Positions 12,281 to 23,366 of a stretch of 64,000 nucleotides of DNA are shown in pieces. This stretch comes from Diorhabda sublineata (Eukaryota; Arthropoda; Insecta; Coleoptera; Chrysomelidae), in contig NC_079476.1 of the NCBI RefSeq assembly GCF_026230105.1, forward strand, positions 27,704,559-27,768,558, read 5' to 3'. Each line of letters opens with the position of its first letter. Within the stretch, counting starts at the first letter, position 1. The position numbers and the translations under genes were made by a program. The notes under the pieces are model-generated. The model ran no database searches. It worked only from the letters and a program-made list of their open reading frames with translations, and was not told the origin of the DNA.

Positions 12281-12446
12281 GCATCTAAATGTTCTTGATT
12301 TTAGGTCTGTTCTGTTTCAAAAAAATTAGTTTTTTTTGATAGTTTTTAAAAGAAAGATAAATTTTGAGGTTTCGACTTTTCTTTACTATCAAAGAAAAAA
12401 CTAATTTTGAAACGGAAGAGACCTAAAATCAAGAACATTTAGATGC
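12281..12446. repeat. Near-perfect snap-back palindrome (foldback MITE)
   Basis: Arms at 12281-12343 and 12385-12446 are near-perfect reverse complements around a 41-bp loop; the outer ends read GCATCTAAATGTTCTTGATT and its complement. The transcript would fold into a hairpin of about 60 bp. One-arm relatives occur at about 10482-10505 and 59035-59095, so this is a dispersed family. Confidence 0.82.
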
Positions 12447-12469
12447 AGTATTATATAAATACAGGGTGA

Positions 12470-13620
12470 GGGGGGAGGAGCGCACCAAACTCTAGGAGTG
12501 TATTATACACGTGAAAATAATGTAAAAAAACTCATATGCTCTTATCCGATTTTCATTTATATAGTTATAGCATATTAACAAATAAAAAATTATCACATAA
12601 AAATTTTCTTAATCATAGCGCTCTTTCATTAAATGTTCAAAAATACCGCCATTGACTCCTAAACATTTTCTGCTTCGTCTACGAAGAGTGTTTGTTGTAA
12701 TCCCAATTGATTCATTTCTTTCTTCTTTAATATGGGCTGCGGTATTCTCAATTCGTCTAATTAGTGCATCCCGTGTGTCCACTTTTATTTTGTAGAGTTC
12801 ATTTCTCATCCAGCCCCATAAACAAAAATCTAGTGGTGGGAGGTCTGGAGATCTTGTAGACCAATTAATGGGACCTCCACGGCCAATCCAACGCCCTTGA
12901 AAACGTTAGTCCAAATGTTGCTTGACTTGACGAGCGACATGTGCATGTGTTCCATCGTGCTGATAGTACATCTGCATTCTAATATTTACAGGAACATCCT
13001 CTAGTAGGCCTTGTAACTCATTTTTAAAAAAATTAGGTAGTTGTCTCCTGTGAGACAATTCTCCAAAATGAAAGGGCCAATTAAATAACTGTCAACCATA
13101 CCACACCACACGTTTACAAAAAACCGAAAATTGCTTTCGACTGTTGCGTGGCGATTTTCATCCAACCATACATGATAGTTACGAGTATTATTAATGCCAT
13201 CACGGGTAAATGTAGTTTTATCCGTAAAAATTATACTCGATATAACACGATGATTATTATTTATATAAGGATATAAGCCTTGTTTGTAGAGTGTGTTTAT
13301 CACCCTTTTTTTTTGGAATTCTCAATCGAGTGGCATTCTCCGTGAGCTAGTAGTTACATCTTCTTCTACAAGATGCAGAATATTTTTTACTTCTACCAAA
13401 CCTTGTCGAGTAGCGTGTTCAGATGATACGTTAGCACTGGGAAGCTTACCAGTCTCGCACAATCTGTTAAAAACTCTTAATAAATACGTTTTTATCACGA
13501 TATTTTTGGTGTGGAAATCGTTGACGATATTCTTCAGCAGCAGCTGTAGCATTTCCATTACAGAAACCATAAACAAACACCATATTTGCTTATTCCGAAT
13601 TTGAATAAGTATCTAGCATT
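12470..13620 (-). pseudogene. Tc1/IS630-type transposase relic
   Basis: Minus-strand fragments lie in order. The N-terminal region is at 13576-13322 (LLRVFNRLCETGKLP). The catalytic region at 13303-13001 has SIIFTDKTTFTRDGINN, where the usual first catalytic FTDE reads FTDK, then YHVWLDENRHAT and FFVNVWCGMVDSYLIGPFIL. The C-terminal region at 12809-12609 has VDTRDALIRRIENTAA. Shifts and deletions separate the pieces, and the second Asp and third catalytic motif are lost. The family is common in insects, usually labelled a Tc3-like transposase. The left side carries ACAGGGTGAGG near 12462, a possible end. The plus-strand frame at 13293-13604 is a shadow. Confidence 0.78.
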
Positions 13621-13842
13621 TTGCAACACTAACATTCACATAAATTCGAAATTAAACGTTCAGTTACTATAGGATATAGTATATATAGGACTTAAGAATG
13701 AAAACTTTCATATACAATATGCTTAATTGAAAAATAATTAAATAATTTGACGAACTTCATAATTTAAAATATTCTACTTCTATATTCACCATTGATATTT
13801 TACATTTAAATTGGTAACATATGATTCAAAAAAATTTTTCAG

Positions 13843-14012
13843 TGGCAGACTTTCGGAAAGCCCCAGTAATAGTGTGGACGCTGTCATACAAGATAATGCG
13901 CGAAGAAGTACCTTAGAATCGGATAGTGATATCGAACACGAACAATGGGAAAGTTTAGAGGAATTGAAAAATCTTCCTCCTCACGAGAAGAAAAGACAAG
14001 ATGTGATAAACG
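13843..14012 (+). CDS. RhoGEF2: RhoGEF2 exon b: acidic linker and start of DH
   Basis: This 170-bp exon follows a polypyrimidine tract and TTTTTCAG and is followed by donor GTATGT. It encodes an acidic linker containing LESDSDIEHEQWESLEELKN. It ends with the KKRQDVIN segment, where DH helix 1 begins in PDZ-RhoGEF-type proteins; helix 1 continues with ELF in the next exon. The two-base overhang of the preceding exon and the one-base overhang here keep the frame open across both junctions. Confidence 0.85.
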
Positions 14013-14993
14013 GTATGTTTTTATTTTTTGTATACAACAATTTATCAAATGTGTGTTGAAATGTATTTGATTTTAAATTACCCCAGTTGATTCTAATTAT
14101 TTTCAAGAAAATATAGTATATTGTGCAACAAGTGCAAACTTTTCTCAAGAGTGTCGCAAACACACGAGTGAGAAAAGTACTTTGTTGTACACTGTTTCTA
14201 CAACTGCACAAATTGAAAGAATAAAAGTAATGAAAATTATGTTTATTTTTATGATTAGTAAAACCAAAATAATACTAAATTATCCTCTTACCTGTTAATA
14301 TTATTAAAAATTGTAGTTGATTGTGAAATTTTTACAATTTTGTATAGTTAAACCCGTAATGTCATTTCATTTTATTATGTTATATTAATTTTAGATGTTG
14401 AAGGTTGATCATTCATATACGGTGTATTTTCTGTCTCCATTTCTGTAAAGGGTTCGAGTGGTGTTCCAATGGATTTTATTGGCAAAGTTAATTTTATTTT
14501 AAATAGAGTATTCGACGTATCCTTCTGCCACGGTACTGGATTGCCATCCTTCATAGCGCTTCATATAAGGTTAATGTGTTCCCTCCTGCATTTACAAAAA
14601 TTGTTGCCGAAGAACGTCTGAAGCAGTGACCTGTCTATAGATGGGGTTTTTCTAATTAAAAAAAATTGCAATCGTCTTAGCCATATTACCGAATTTATTA
14701 TTGGCAACTACCTGTCTAGTACATTTTCCGTGTTAGTAATTTAAAAAGAAACGGGCAAATCAATCGGTCGAAGAGCAGCATATTTTTTATATATCTCATA
14801 AAATTCTCCCGTCACTGTGAACATTCTTGGCTTTTTTGTGTTATCTAATTTCCCATGTAAAGCTGAATTTAAATCCTATAAATTATTGGTTCTTAACTTT
14901 CACAACTTCTCTCTCTACGACATGCCCCTGCTATGCCTGTAGCTACTGCTGCCTGCAAATAAAAAAACCAGTATTAAAATTTTACAATAAAAT

Positions 14994-15068
14994 CCTTGGT
15001 ACCCGAGAGTTTTGAACTCGGAACTACTGAGTTCCAAGCGGGCACACTTATCCACTGCACCATTGACC
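14994..15068 (-). repeat. tRNA-like sequence, probably the head of a SINE
   Basis: Read on the minus strand, it has a box-A-like TGGTGCAGTGGATAAG and, about 35 bp on, a T-arm-like GAGTTCAAAACTC followed by GGTACC. The spacing fits a tRNA, but the T loop lacks the canonical TTCGA and I cannot draw a clean anticodon arm or acceptor stem. A tRNA-derived SINE or tRNA pseudogene is more likely than a working tRNA. Confidence 0.4.
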
Positions 15069-15867
15069 ATTGATTTGAATATATTTGTTAAAAGTACAAA
15101 TATCTATCTGCCATAGTTTGAAATAGAATTTTTAGTTAATTATTTAATTCTTTTTAACTACTAAAAAACCTACTAATTAGAAAAATCTATGTTAATTCAA
15201 GGAAAAAATAAATATAAAAATAAATTACTTTTCATTTCCATCGTATAATCTCCTATTATATATAATTTACTGTCTCATGATTTTCTGTGTAGTATGAATA
15301 CCTCTGGTGGTAAAAATTTTGTCCTGTAATTATGTAATATTGCTAATTCACTAAGTTGATACAAAATATTTGTAAACTTTTACTTTTATATATCTAATGA
15401 TTTTGGTTTTTGCCTTTTATTCGTGTTTTTTTATTATCATAATTTATAACTATCACTACTGAAGTCATATAGTGTTATTGTGTATATTGGTACAATGGGA
15501 GTAAACCATTCGGTATTAATATTATCAATACCTCTAGAATTTCCATCAATACTTATAGAATTTTACAAAACTTTCCAATTCTTTCTTAAATAGATGAGTT
15601 AATTTTGCAAATGGCAATTAGCATTTTCATGTCTAACTGTTATTTTGATGTATTTCTAGAATTATTTGACATTTTTAATCCCTCCTTCCCTAATCCACTA
15701 AAATGTCATGTGCCTTAAGAAGTAACCTCATGCTGAGAAGTAAAAAAGCAAATATATTGAATTTAGTATACTCAAAATCACTGGAACGAATTTTTTCTAT
15801 TTGATTTTATCATACCTGAATGCTGTTCTTAATCATTGGTGGTAATATATTGTGCTTTCTTTTTTAG

Positions 15868-16246
15868 AACTCTTCCTTACCGAAAATTCGCATGTTACAA
15901 ACCTAAAAGTTCTCTACTGTATCTTCTACAAGAAAATATTAGAGAGCCATACTTTAAAACCAGATGAACTTAATTTAATATTTGCAAATATTAAAGAAAT
16001 CTTAGATCTCCATACCGAATTTAACAAAGAAATGAGGAAGAAAAGAAGAGAAGAACCCATCGTGAGAGAAGTGGGTACTCTGTTAGCAAATATGTTTGGA
16101 GAAAAATATGGAGAGCTGTTGAAAAATGCTGCAGCTAAATTTTGTGAAAGACAGCAGATGGCATTAGAATTTATTAAGAAAAGGCGGGAAAGGGACTCCA
16201 AATTTGATGCTGTTTTGGCTGAATGTGAAAAGAAACGGCAATGCAG
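15868..16246 (+). CDS. RhoGEF2: RhoGEF2 exon c: DH domain, N-terminal half
   Basis: This is the largest exon seen (379 bp), with acceptor TTTTTTAG and donor GTATTG. It encodes the first half of the DH domain: conserved region 1 (ELFLTENSHVTNLKVL), then IFANIKEILDLH, which matches the conserved segment where the DH helix contacts Rho, and then helices with EVGTLLANMFGEKYGEL and the AAAKFCERQQMALEFIK block typical of the PDZ-RhoGEF/LARG subfamily. CR1 residues contact switch I of Rho. The minus-strand open frame across this exon is a shadow. Confidence 0.93.
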
Positions 16247-16429
16247 GTATTGTAGTTTATTTTTCTAATATTTAAATTCATATTTGAGTTACAATTAAAT
16301 CCCACCAAAAATTTAATTTATTTAATTTGTAAGTTTATCATTCATTAGTATTATAATATTTATTATTATGTATTCAAATTGTAATCACTAATCAGATTGC
16401 CAATACAAAGCTTAGATTAAATGGACCAC

Positions 16430-16930
16430 TATTTACATGTCACTGTAAGGAAGAATGTTTAGTGACCTCACTCCTAGTAGTTAGCTTAGCAGTGAGCTTA
16501 ATGAGATGTTTCAAGATTCTTGTAACAAAGTTTTTAATAAAATAAAAATAATAAAAAGCTCCACTGTGTACTACACTACTCTTTATTGATAAAAGAATAA
16601 AATACAAAATATACAAACATAAAAAACTAACAGGTTATGGGCACAGGAAAAGCCATAACCGAAAAAGTACCAGAAAATTATATATTTAACTTTTGAAACT
16701 TTATTTTTAAAAACTTTATTAACAAAAAACAATTTTTAATTTCACTAATACTGAATTAATCTAATTAATCTCAATGATTGAGTTGACTAATAAAATTCAT
16801 TGAAAGAGTTTACAACAATCCTATTTTTATATTAAAGTAAATGCTGATACATGTTTACAGAATATGATCTTTTTGCGTATTAATTTTTAGAATAATATAA
16901 ATTTTTCTCCACGTAACCCCACGTAACCCC
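16430..16930 (-). repeat. Probable 3' LTR region of the errantivirus remnant
   Basis: This region follows the Env frame on the minus strand. It contains a minus-strand AATAAA within ATCAATAAAGAG near 16578, suiting an LTR R region, and a tandem 10-bp duplication (ACGTAACCCC twice at 16910-16929) that reads purine-rich on the minus strand, where a polypurine tract would lie. There is no second LTR to compare, so the limits are uncertain. Confidence 0.4.
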
Positions 16931-16969
16931 TTCGTAATAATGAAAAATAACGGAGTTATTTTTCAGATC

Positions 16970-18250
16970 CTGTTGTGTGCTTTTTTTCTTTCTTCAAATA
17001 TTCATTCTTCTTTCTTCTTTTCTAAAATTTTCTGATTTCTTAAGAATGTTCCTTTAAATTTTCGAAGTAACCAAAATATTGAAATAATTACACAAGTTAT
17101 TACTATTACTGAAAATAGTCCAATTGACTCAAGGGTTTGTGGATTTTGTATTTCATGAATCGGTTTTATGTTTTTTAAAATTTTATCTATTCCGTAAAGT
17201 TTCTGAAAATATATTTTACTTTAATTCGGTGTATTGTACATTTGATTGTTTGTAAACTTAAAATCTAATTTTGGTAAGATTATTGATTTTTCTCTTTTAA
17301 TTTGTGTATTAGTTAAAAAAATCTCGTTTTCTATTTCAATACTATAATTTTTTGGAATTCTAATAATTGATGGATGTTTTATTTCTAAATAACGGTCCGA
17401 AGCACATTTGGATAACACTTTAGTTTCTAAATTTGGAATTAATAAAATTTCACTATTTGTCACTTGTTCTACTATAGTTTCCTGACATCACTAACAAAAC
17501 AGTTTGTAAGAGAGTAGCCATTTAACATTTCTATAGTATAATTGTCTTTGACTTTAAGTTTTTCTTTGCAATCTTTTTTTTTCCAAAACGGGACATTTTT
17601 CTTTAATCAAAATTACTTCTGGATTTTTGGCCAAGTAAGGTTGAGAAGGTATCAATATTTTTTATCTTGGATAATGCGATATAAGTGGACAAATTATTAT
17701 GAAGTTTTTGTTGATTATATTATAGGGTTGATTTATTATATTAATGAATTATTTGTTGATGTAATGATATTTGTAGATTTACTTCATGAATTATTTTTTT
17801 CTGATTTTGCTGTAAAACATTTATCGCGTTTATCGTAGCTTTCTTCATCATCTGAATCGAGAGTTCCTGAAAGCCATTTATCTATTTTTCCTATAGCATT
17901 TATTAAACTTCTTTTTAATCTAATATGTGGATAAATATTTTCTGATTTTCTAGCTAAAATGTCAATTAACAGTTTTGTTCTGTTCATCATTTGTTCAGCT
18001 AAGTTATGGTATGAAATAGGATTTGTTGCGTTCACTATTTCTTAAAGTATAAAAATATTGTTTTAGATTTTCTGTTTGCTTATTAATATCTTTTAAATCT
18101 ATATAATGTATAAAACTATATTTAGAATATATAAATCTACATGGTCCTAAATTTACTGGTAACAACAAATTTATTTGTGTGATTTCTGCATCTTCAGTTT
18201 TAATCTTGTAAATCATTAGTATCATTAACATTACCAATTTCATTTTTCTG
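16970..18250 (-). pseudogene. Errantivirus env relic (old endogenous copy)
   Basis: Minus-strand fragments give an envelope-type protein in order. An N-terminal frame (18243-18004) carries LLLPVNLGPCRFIYSKYSF. The middle frame (18035-17784) has a basic RLKRSLINAIGKI segment resembling the cleavage site and following hydrophobic segment of F-like Env proteins of insect errantiviruses. A C-terminal frame is at 17463-17221. A hydrophobic stretch near 17050-17130 is consistent with a membrane anchor. Frames are interrupted by shifts and stops, so it is not functional. Its position after integrase matches the gag-pol-env order. Confidence 0.7.
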
Positions 18251-18457
18251 TAACAATTTTTTAGAATTAATTTTAGGCTTTCTGATTATATTTTTATGAT
18301 AAGTTCCTTTATTTATTTCTAAATGTATACCAGAGTCTTTTGTAATTTCAGCCTTTTTAAATTTAGGTAATTTTTTATCTCTAAATTTTGTTCTAATATA
18401 TGGTATTTCTTGGTTTGAATATGAGGGTGAGTCAGTTATGTTTTCATTTCTTTTACT

Positions 18458-19205
18458 TCAGTTTTTATCTTTAATTTTATCATATAATAATTTTGAAGCT
18501 TCTTTGTGATTCTGGATATAGTGTGATATTACCAAATGGTCGTCTAAATCGAAAGGATCATCTGGATTATTTATATGACCTTTAATTATTTCAAAGAGTA
18601 TGAATTGGATAACGGAATGAATTGAATGTTTCATTAATTGATCTGGTGTCACATCTTTATTTGTTTCTCTTAAAAAACGAATAAGTTCAATCACACTGGA
18701 ATGAAATCTTTCGACAGGTGATTTTTTTTGCTGTGATATAATGTAATTCAATTCTATGCAATTTACAAAAGTCTTGCAGGTCATTATTCTTGAACTCTAA
18801 ATCACAATCAGCAGTTATCTTATACAGTAAACCGTGATGAGTAATATAATTTAATAGATTATCAAGAATGGAAACTCCAATTACACTTGAAATAGGATAT
18901 GCTTGACTGTACCGAGAGAATGCATCTATTATTGTTAAGTAAGAATAATTTCCTATTTTGCAAACATCGATATGTATATGATCAAATGGTTTATTTGCTG
19001 TTGGGGCTAAACTAAATTGAATTACTGGGGGATTTCTATTGTACTTATTCTTCGGACATATTTCACAATTGTTATCGAAATTTTCCATATCTTCTGACAT
19101 TTTCGGCCATAATATTTTGCACTTAATGAATTTTTAAGCTCATTAATTTCTCTATGTCCTTTTATACATATGATAATACTCCATCTCTTCTTTTTGTTCT
19201 TCAAT
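18458..19205 (-). pseudogene. Errantivirus integrase relic
   Basis: Minus-strand frames at 19204-19022, 19100-18687 and 18784-18458 overlap with shifts. They encode the zinc-binding region (KGHREINE, then CEICPKNKYNRNPP), the catalytic core (HIHIDVCKIGNYSYLTIIDA and FSRYSQAYPI, then ITADCDLEF where the second acidic residue region lies) and HSSVIELIRFLRE after the third catalytic position. It resembles Gypsy-family (Ty3-like) integrase. At least two frameshifts break it. Confidence 0.82.
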
Positions 19206-20260
19206 GGTCAAAACATCCTTAACAACATTTATACAATAAACAAATTTGGTTGCAGCATTTTAAAAATATTTTTGTACAATTGAATTATATTATTTTCTAA
19301 ATCTCTTCTTGATAAGATTGCAAACAAACGTATGTGATCGAAATATTCCTCTCTTTTTGCTCTTATACTGCTCACTTCGCTACATGTTAATAATATCTGA
19401 TTTTTATAGGTATTTAGAGATCAATGTTAACATCTAGTGATTCTGTTTCTAAAGCATTCATGTCACAATCTGGTTTAATTCTTGATAATGGATCGGCTAC
19501 AAGATCTCTTCCGAATAGGTATGGTCTAAAATATTTACAAGCCCATACTATTGCTAGTAATCTTGTTCAATGGTCTAATAATTCACTTCTGTATCATTTA
19601 GAGTCCTTGAGGCGTGTGAAATCGGATGTCCATCTTGTGATACAACTGCACCTATTGCGTATTTTGAAGCATCAGTGGTCCATTCAAATTGTTTGTTAAA
19701 ATCAGGATATGCTAATATAGGTTCTAAAGTTAATAATTGTTTACAAGTATTTAAATAAATTCTTTTGTATGATCTACTTTTTTATCTTTCTTTAAGCATG
19801 TTTTCATTAATTTTGTTATTTTCGCAAAATTCTTAATACATTTCCTGTAATATCCTAAGAGTCCTAAAAATTATTTGATTTGTTTTTGTGTGTGTGGTAT
19901 AGAAAAATTTTTTATTGCTTTAATCTTTCTCAGATTTGGTTTAATTCCTTCCGGTATAACAATGTGTCCAAGAAATTCCACTTCTTTCCATAAAAATTCA
20001 CATTTATCCAATTGGATTTTCAAATGAGCTTATCTTAATTTGTAAAATACTGCTTGTAAATTTTGAATGTGTTCTTGCAAACTTGTTCTAAAAATTATAA
20101 TATCCATGTATACTAAACAGATTTCCTGCAATTGTTTTAACATTTCATCCCTGACTCTATGAAATGTGGCTGGTAAATTTTTTAAGCTTAGATGCTTTCT
20201 ATAAATTCAAAAGAAAGAATCACATTTCAAACTATTAACTTACTTAAAATTTGATCTACA
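19206..20260 (-). pseudogene. Errantivirus RT/RNase H relic, 5'-truncated
   Basis: Minus-strand reading in several frames gives the end of a Ty3/Gypsy reverse transcriptase (LPATFHRVRDEM, then a decayed active site reading YMDII, then CEFLWKEVEFLGHIV and GIKPNLRKIKAI) and an RNase H/connection region. The element appears cut at about 20250: no gag, protease or 5' RT is found before the exon at 20364. It lies antisense in the RhoGEF2 intron. Confidence 0.75.
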
Positions 20261-20363
20261 GAGCCATCAAATGAACATTAAACATCAACTATAATTGACT
20301 ATATATCTTCATATTATATTATTATTCTATTATTACTACTGATTTTTTTTCTTGTATTTTTAG

Positions 20364-20681
20364 ACGGTTACCTTTCCAAGGAATTTTGCCAACACAGATG
20401 CAGAGGCTTTCAAAGTACCCACTACTCATAGAGAGGTTGATCCATAGCTTGGAAACAAACACGTATAGTGATCAAGTACAGCAACAAGAGGAGCTCTCCA
20501 ATTTGAAAAAAGCTCACCAAATGTCTAAAGATATTTTAAATCACGTTAACGAAGCGGCTAAACTGGCACATAATAAACACAGATTGGAAGAAATACAAAA
20601 ACATTTGGATACTAGTGGTTTTGAGAGATCTGAACAGCCCATAGCACAAGAATTTAGGACTTTTGATTTAACGAAATTTAG
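20364..20681 (+). CDS. RhoGEF2: RhoGEF2 exon d: DH domain, C-terminal half
   Basis: This 318-bp exon has acceptor TATTTTTAG and donor GTATGT. It encodes RRLPFQGILPTQMQRL followed by SKYPLLIERL. This is the CR3 signature helix of Dbl-family DH domains and the main contact with switch II of Rho. It is followed by the long alpha-6 region with HVNEAAKLAHNKHRLEEIQK, which links to the PH domain. The exon closes with EFRTFDLTKFR, the DH-PH junction. It directly follows the intron filled by an errantivirus remnant, but its own reading frame is intact. Confidence 0.94.
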
Positions 20682-22053
20682 GTATGTCACTATATGTTGT
20701 GATTTACTACAACTCAAAATCAGTATTTGGGATAAGGCTATCAAATAAAATGTCAAAAAACGTTTTATCAATAGACATTGGCCTTTGGTAGTTTTAAAGA
20801 AGCACAACGGACCTATCAGAAGGCCAATGTGCGCAAAGGCTACTTATCGCCAACTAATTTAACTATAACCCTTTTTTTTCCTATGACTAAATACCAATCT
20901 TATATTTTTTAAATTTTTTTATAATTTCTCCATTAATTAATTTCGATCAACTCAAATTAAAATATACGGCAATCTGTGGAATGTGAATTATTTGTTTAGG
21001 AAATCCATGATAAACAATACAAAATATGCGAGCAATTGGACTTATTTGAGAGTTGTTACGAGGAATTTATTGCACACATTTTCTTTTTGAATTAAACTTT
21101 CTGGAACAGCTTCAGCAATGGCAGAGCAAACTTCACAAGGGTTATCCCGGCACTCATCTACACAATCTATAGCAACAATACTTAGATTGAGATAAACATT
21201 TTTTTATATAAATTTTAAGATTCAGCAATGATTTTGTGTGATGTTTAACAACAATGCTCTACACTATTGTTGTGCTTAAATGTTTTTCTGAGAAACAGAA
21301 AAAGACACTTTATTAAATGGAAGGCTATGAGAAGAACTGCATTATGATTAAGCGGAATTTTCTTTACAGCTTTAGGCAAATGCATATTTTTTTCCTAAGA
21401 ACACCTCTTTCATTATTAAATTGAATGCCCTGTCCAAGACAGGATAGTTGTTTTAAGTTAATTTATTTGTTTACGATACATAGTCAATACAATTAATGCG
21501 AAAATAACACAAAAACTATAAAAGAAATAAAATAATTTCATAAATTTTTGCTGGAAATCAAATTCTTTTAAAAATTTTACTGCAAAACAAATTTCATAAA
21601 TTCATATGGAAGAATAAAATTTTCCAAATTTTTACTGGACAACAACAAATCTTGTAATTTCTTTCCGGAAAACAGCCAACAAACCAAAATGTTTATAGGT
21701 GAGTCAAATCTCATAGACTGGGAAATACTACAGCTAGGTAGAGAGGCGTCAAACACTCTTTAAAGCCTGATAGAAGTCGGAGTTATCACAGATACAATAC
21801 CGACAGAGTCTTCAATCCGGATTTATAAAGAAGACTACTATGGGGTTTACCCAAGCAAATAGGACTGATAAGGCCTTCCTAAAGTTTAGTAATAGTACTT
21901 ATAAACAACAATTCATGTGAACTCGATAATTTTCCAACTTCCTAGTAGCATTTTTACAATTTTATGTCAGAATTTTGTTACATATTATATTATGAATTTT
22001 TGAATTTGGAATAAATCCTATGATTTTAGAATTATTTAACTTTCATTTTTCAG

Positions 22054-22265
22054 GTTAATTTTAGAAGGTGGTATGCAATTGAGGCGGCCTAATAAACCAG
22101 TCGTACCAGTTCATATTTTACTTCTAGAAGAAGCAGTTATTATTCTCCATAGGGATAATGACAGGTTTCTCCTCAAATTTTTCCAGTCAGGTTCTGCGGC
22201 TCAACCTCAACCACTTTCACCTATCATCAAAATGAGTATGCTTTTAGCGAGGGCTAATGCTGTAT
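22054..22265 (+). CDS. RhoGEF2: RhoGEF2 exon e: PH domain, first half
   Basis: This 212-bp exon has acceptor TTTTTCAG. It encodes LILEGGMQLRRPNKPVVPVH, then ILLLEEAVIILHRDNDRFLLKF, the first strands of the PH domain, and SPIIKMSMLLARANAV further on. Two overlapping donors are possible: GTATGT at 22262 and GTAAGT at 22266. Only the second keeps the frame into the next exon (giving CKNALFLVN), so I place the exon end at 22265. Confidence 0.9.
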
Positions 22266-23278
22266 GTAAGTATCAAATCAATTAATAAATGATGTAGTAG
22301 AAATGATGCTGCAGATTATTTTCACCATTTCTCAGTTCTTTACCCTTTTATTCATTTTTTTTATTCTAGATTTAGTTTAAAAAGTAATGAATTATTTGAA
22401 AAATATATTCTTGATGTTTCATTTTGGCTTTTCCTAGTTCAATTTTATCAAAAAGTGGCTTTTTTGAATTTGATTAAGCTAAATTAACTCCTCCTGGTAT
22501 AATATGGTAATAAAATATGTTTTTACCATAGAAAATTAGTTTTCTTAGGCTTATTTGGTTAGATATTAGTATTTATTAGTTTTATATTGTCAAAAACGGC
22601 TTGACTGAGTTCTAACTAAAAAATTAACTCATTTTGGTTTTCAGTGATAATACCTTTTCATGGTTCAATTTGGTTAATAATTGGCTTTTTAAAGTCTAAT
22701 CTGAAAACATACTGGCTTTTCTTGATTTATATTTGGTCACAATTTGGCTTTCTTAGTTCAATACTTTTCTACTTTTAATTTGATTGAAAATCTTTTGATT
22801 TAATTTGTCAAAAAAATTTGGTGCAAATGTAAATTTTAAAATTTTAATCTGTCAATAATTTGAGAAAAGTTTTTTTTATTCTAATTTTGCCTATTGGTCT
22901 TTTCAGATCTATTCAGATTAAAAATTGCTGTTCTGAGTTTAATTTGTTTACAAATGACATTGACATATTATGATAATTTTGTTTTATTAAGTTAGGGGTT
23001 AATTAAATTCTCAGATTATTACCTTATCAATCAGTAAATTAGCCGTCAGGACCGTGATATTCGCAATTAGTTGAGAGACCAGAGATTTTGAAACAAGCTT
23101 ATATTTATATCAAAATCTACAATTTGTTGAGCCAATCTGAGGAAACTGCATTTTCCTCCCAAACTTTTTTCAACATACGTAATTCAATTTTTATTCTTGA
23201 AACTGCGTTTATTATAAGTATATATAATTATTTACTATAGCAATGCTGAAAACTTTTAAAATATTTTCTGTTTTACAG

Positions 23279-23366
23279 GCAAGAATGCACTTTTTCTTGT
23301 TAATATGGCAGCCAACAATAGCCAAATGTACGATCTTATAGTTGAGGATGAAATTAAACGAGAAAT
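23279..23366 (+). CDS. RhoGEF2: RhoGEF2 exon f: PH domain, middle strands
   Basis: This 88-bp exon is too short to stand out as an open frame. Acceptor TTTTACAG and donor GTAAGT flank the coding segment KNALFLVNMAANNSQMYDLI followed by VEDEIKRE. It matches the PH strands that end with QMYDL (usually QMYEL) in PDZ-RhoGEF proteins and enters the C-terminal PH helix, which the next exon completes. The following intron is 13.5 kb. Confidence 0.88.

Noticed and set aside
13293..13604. 103-residue plus-strand open frame
   Set aside because: It lies opposite the Tc1-type transposase relic and shows no domain of its own.
15926..16201. 91-residue minus-strand frame
   Set aside because: Exact antisense of the DH-domain exon.
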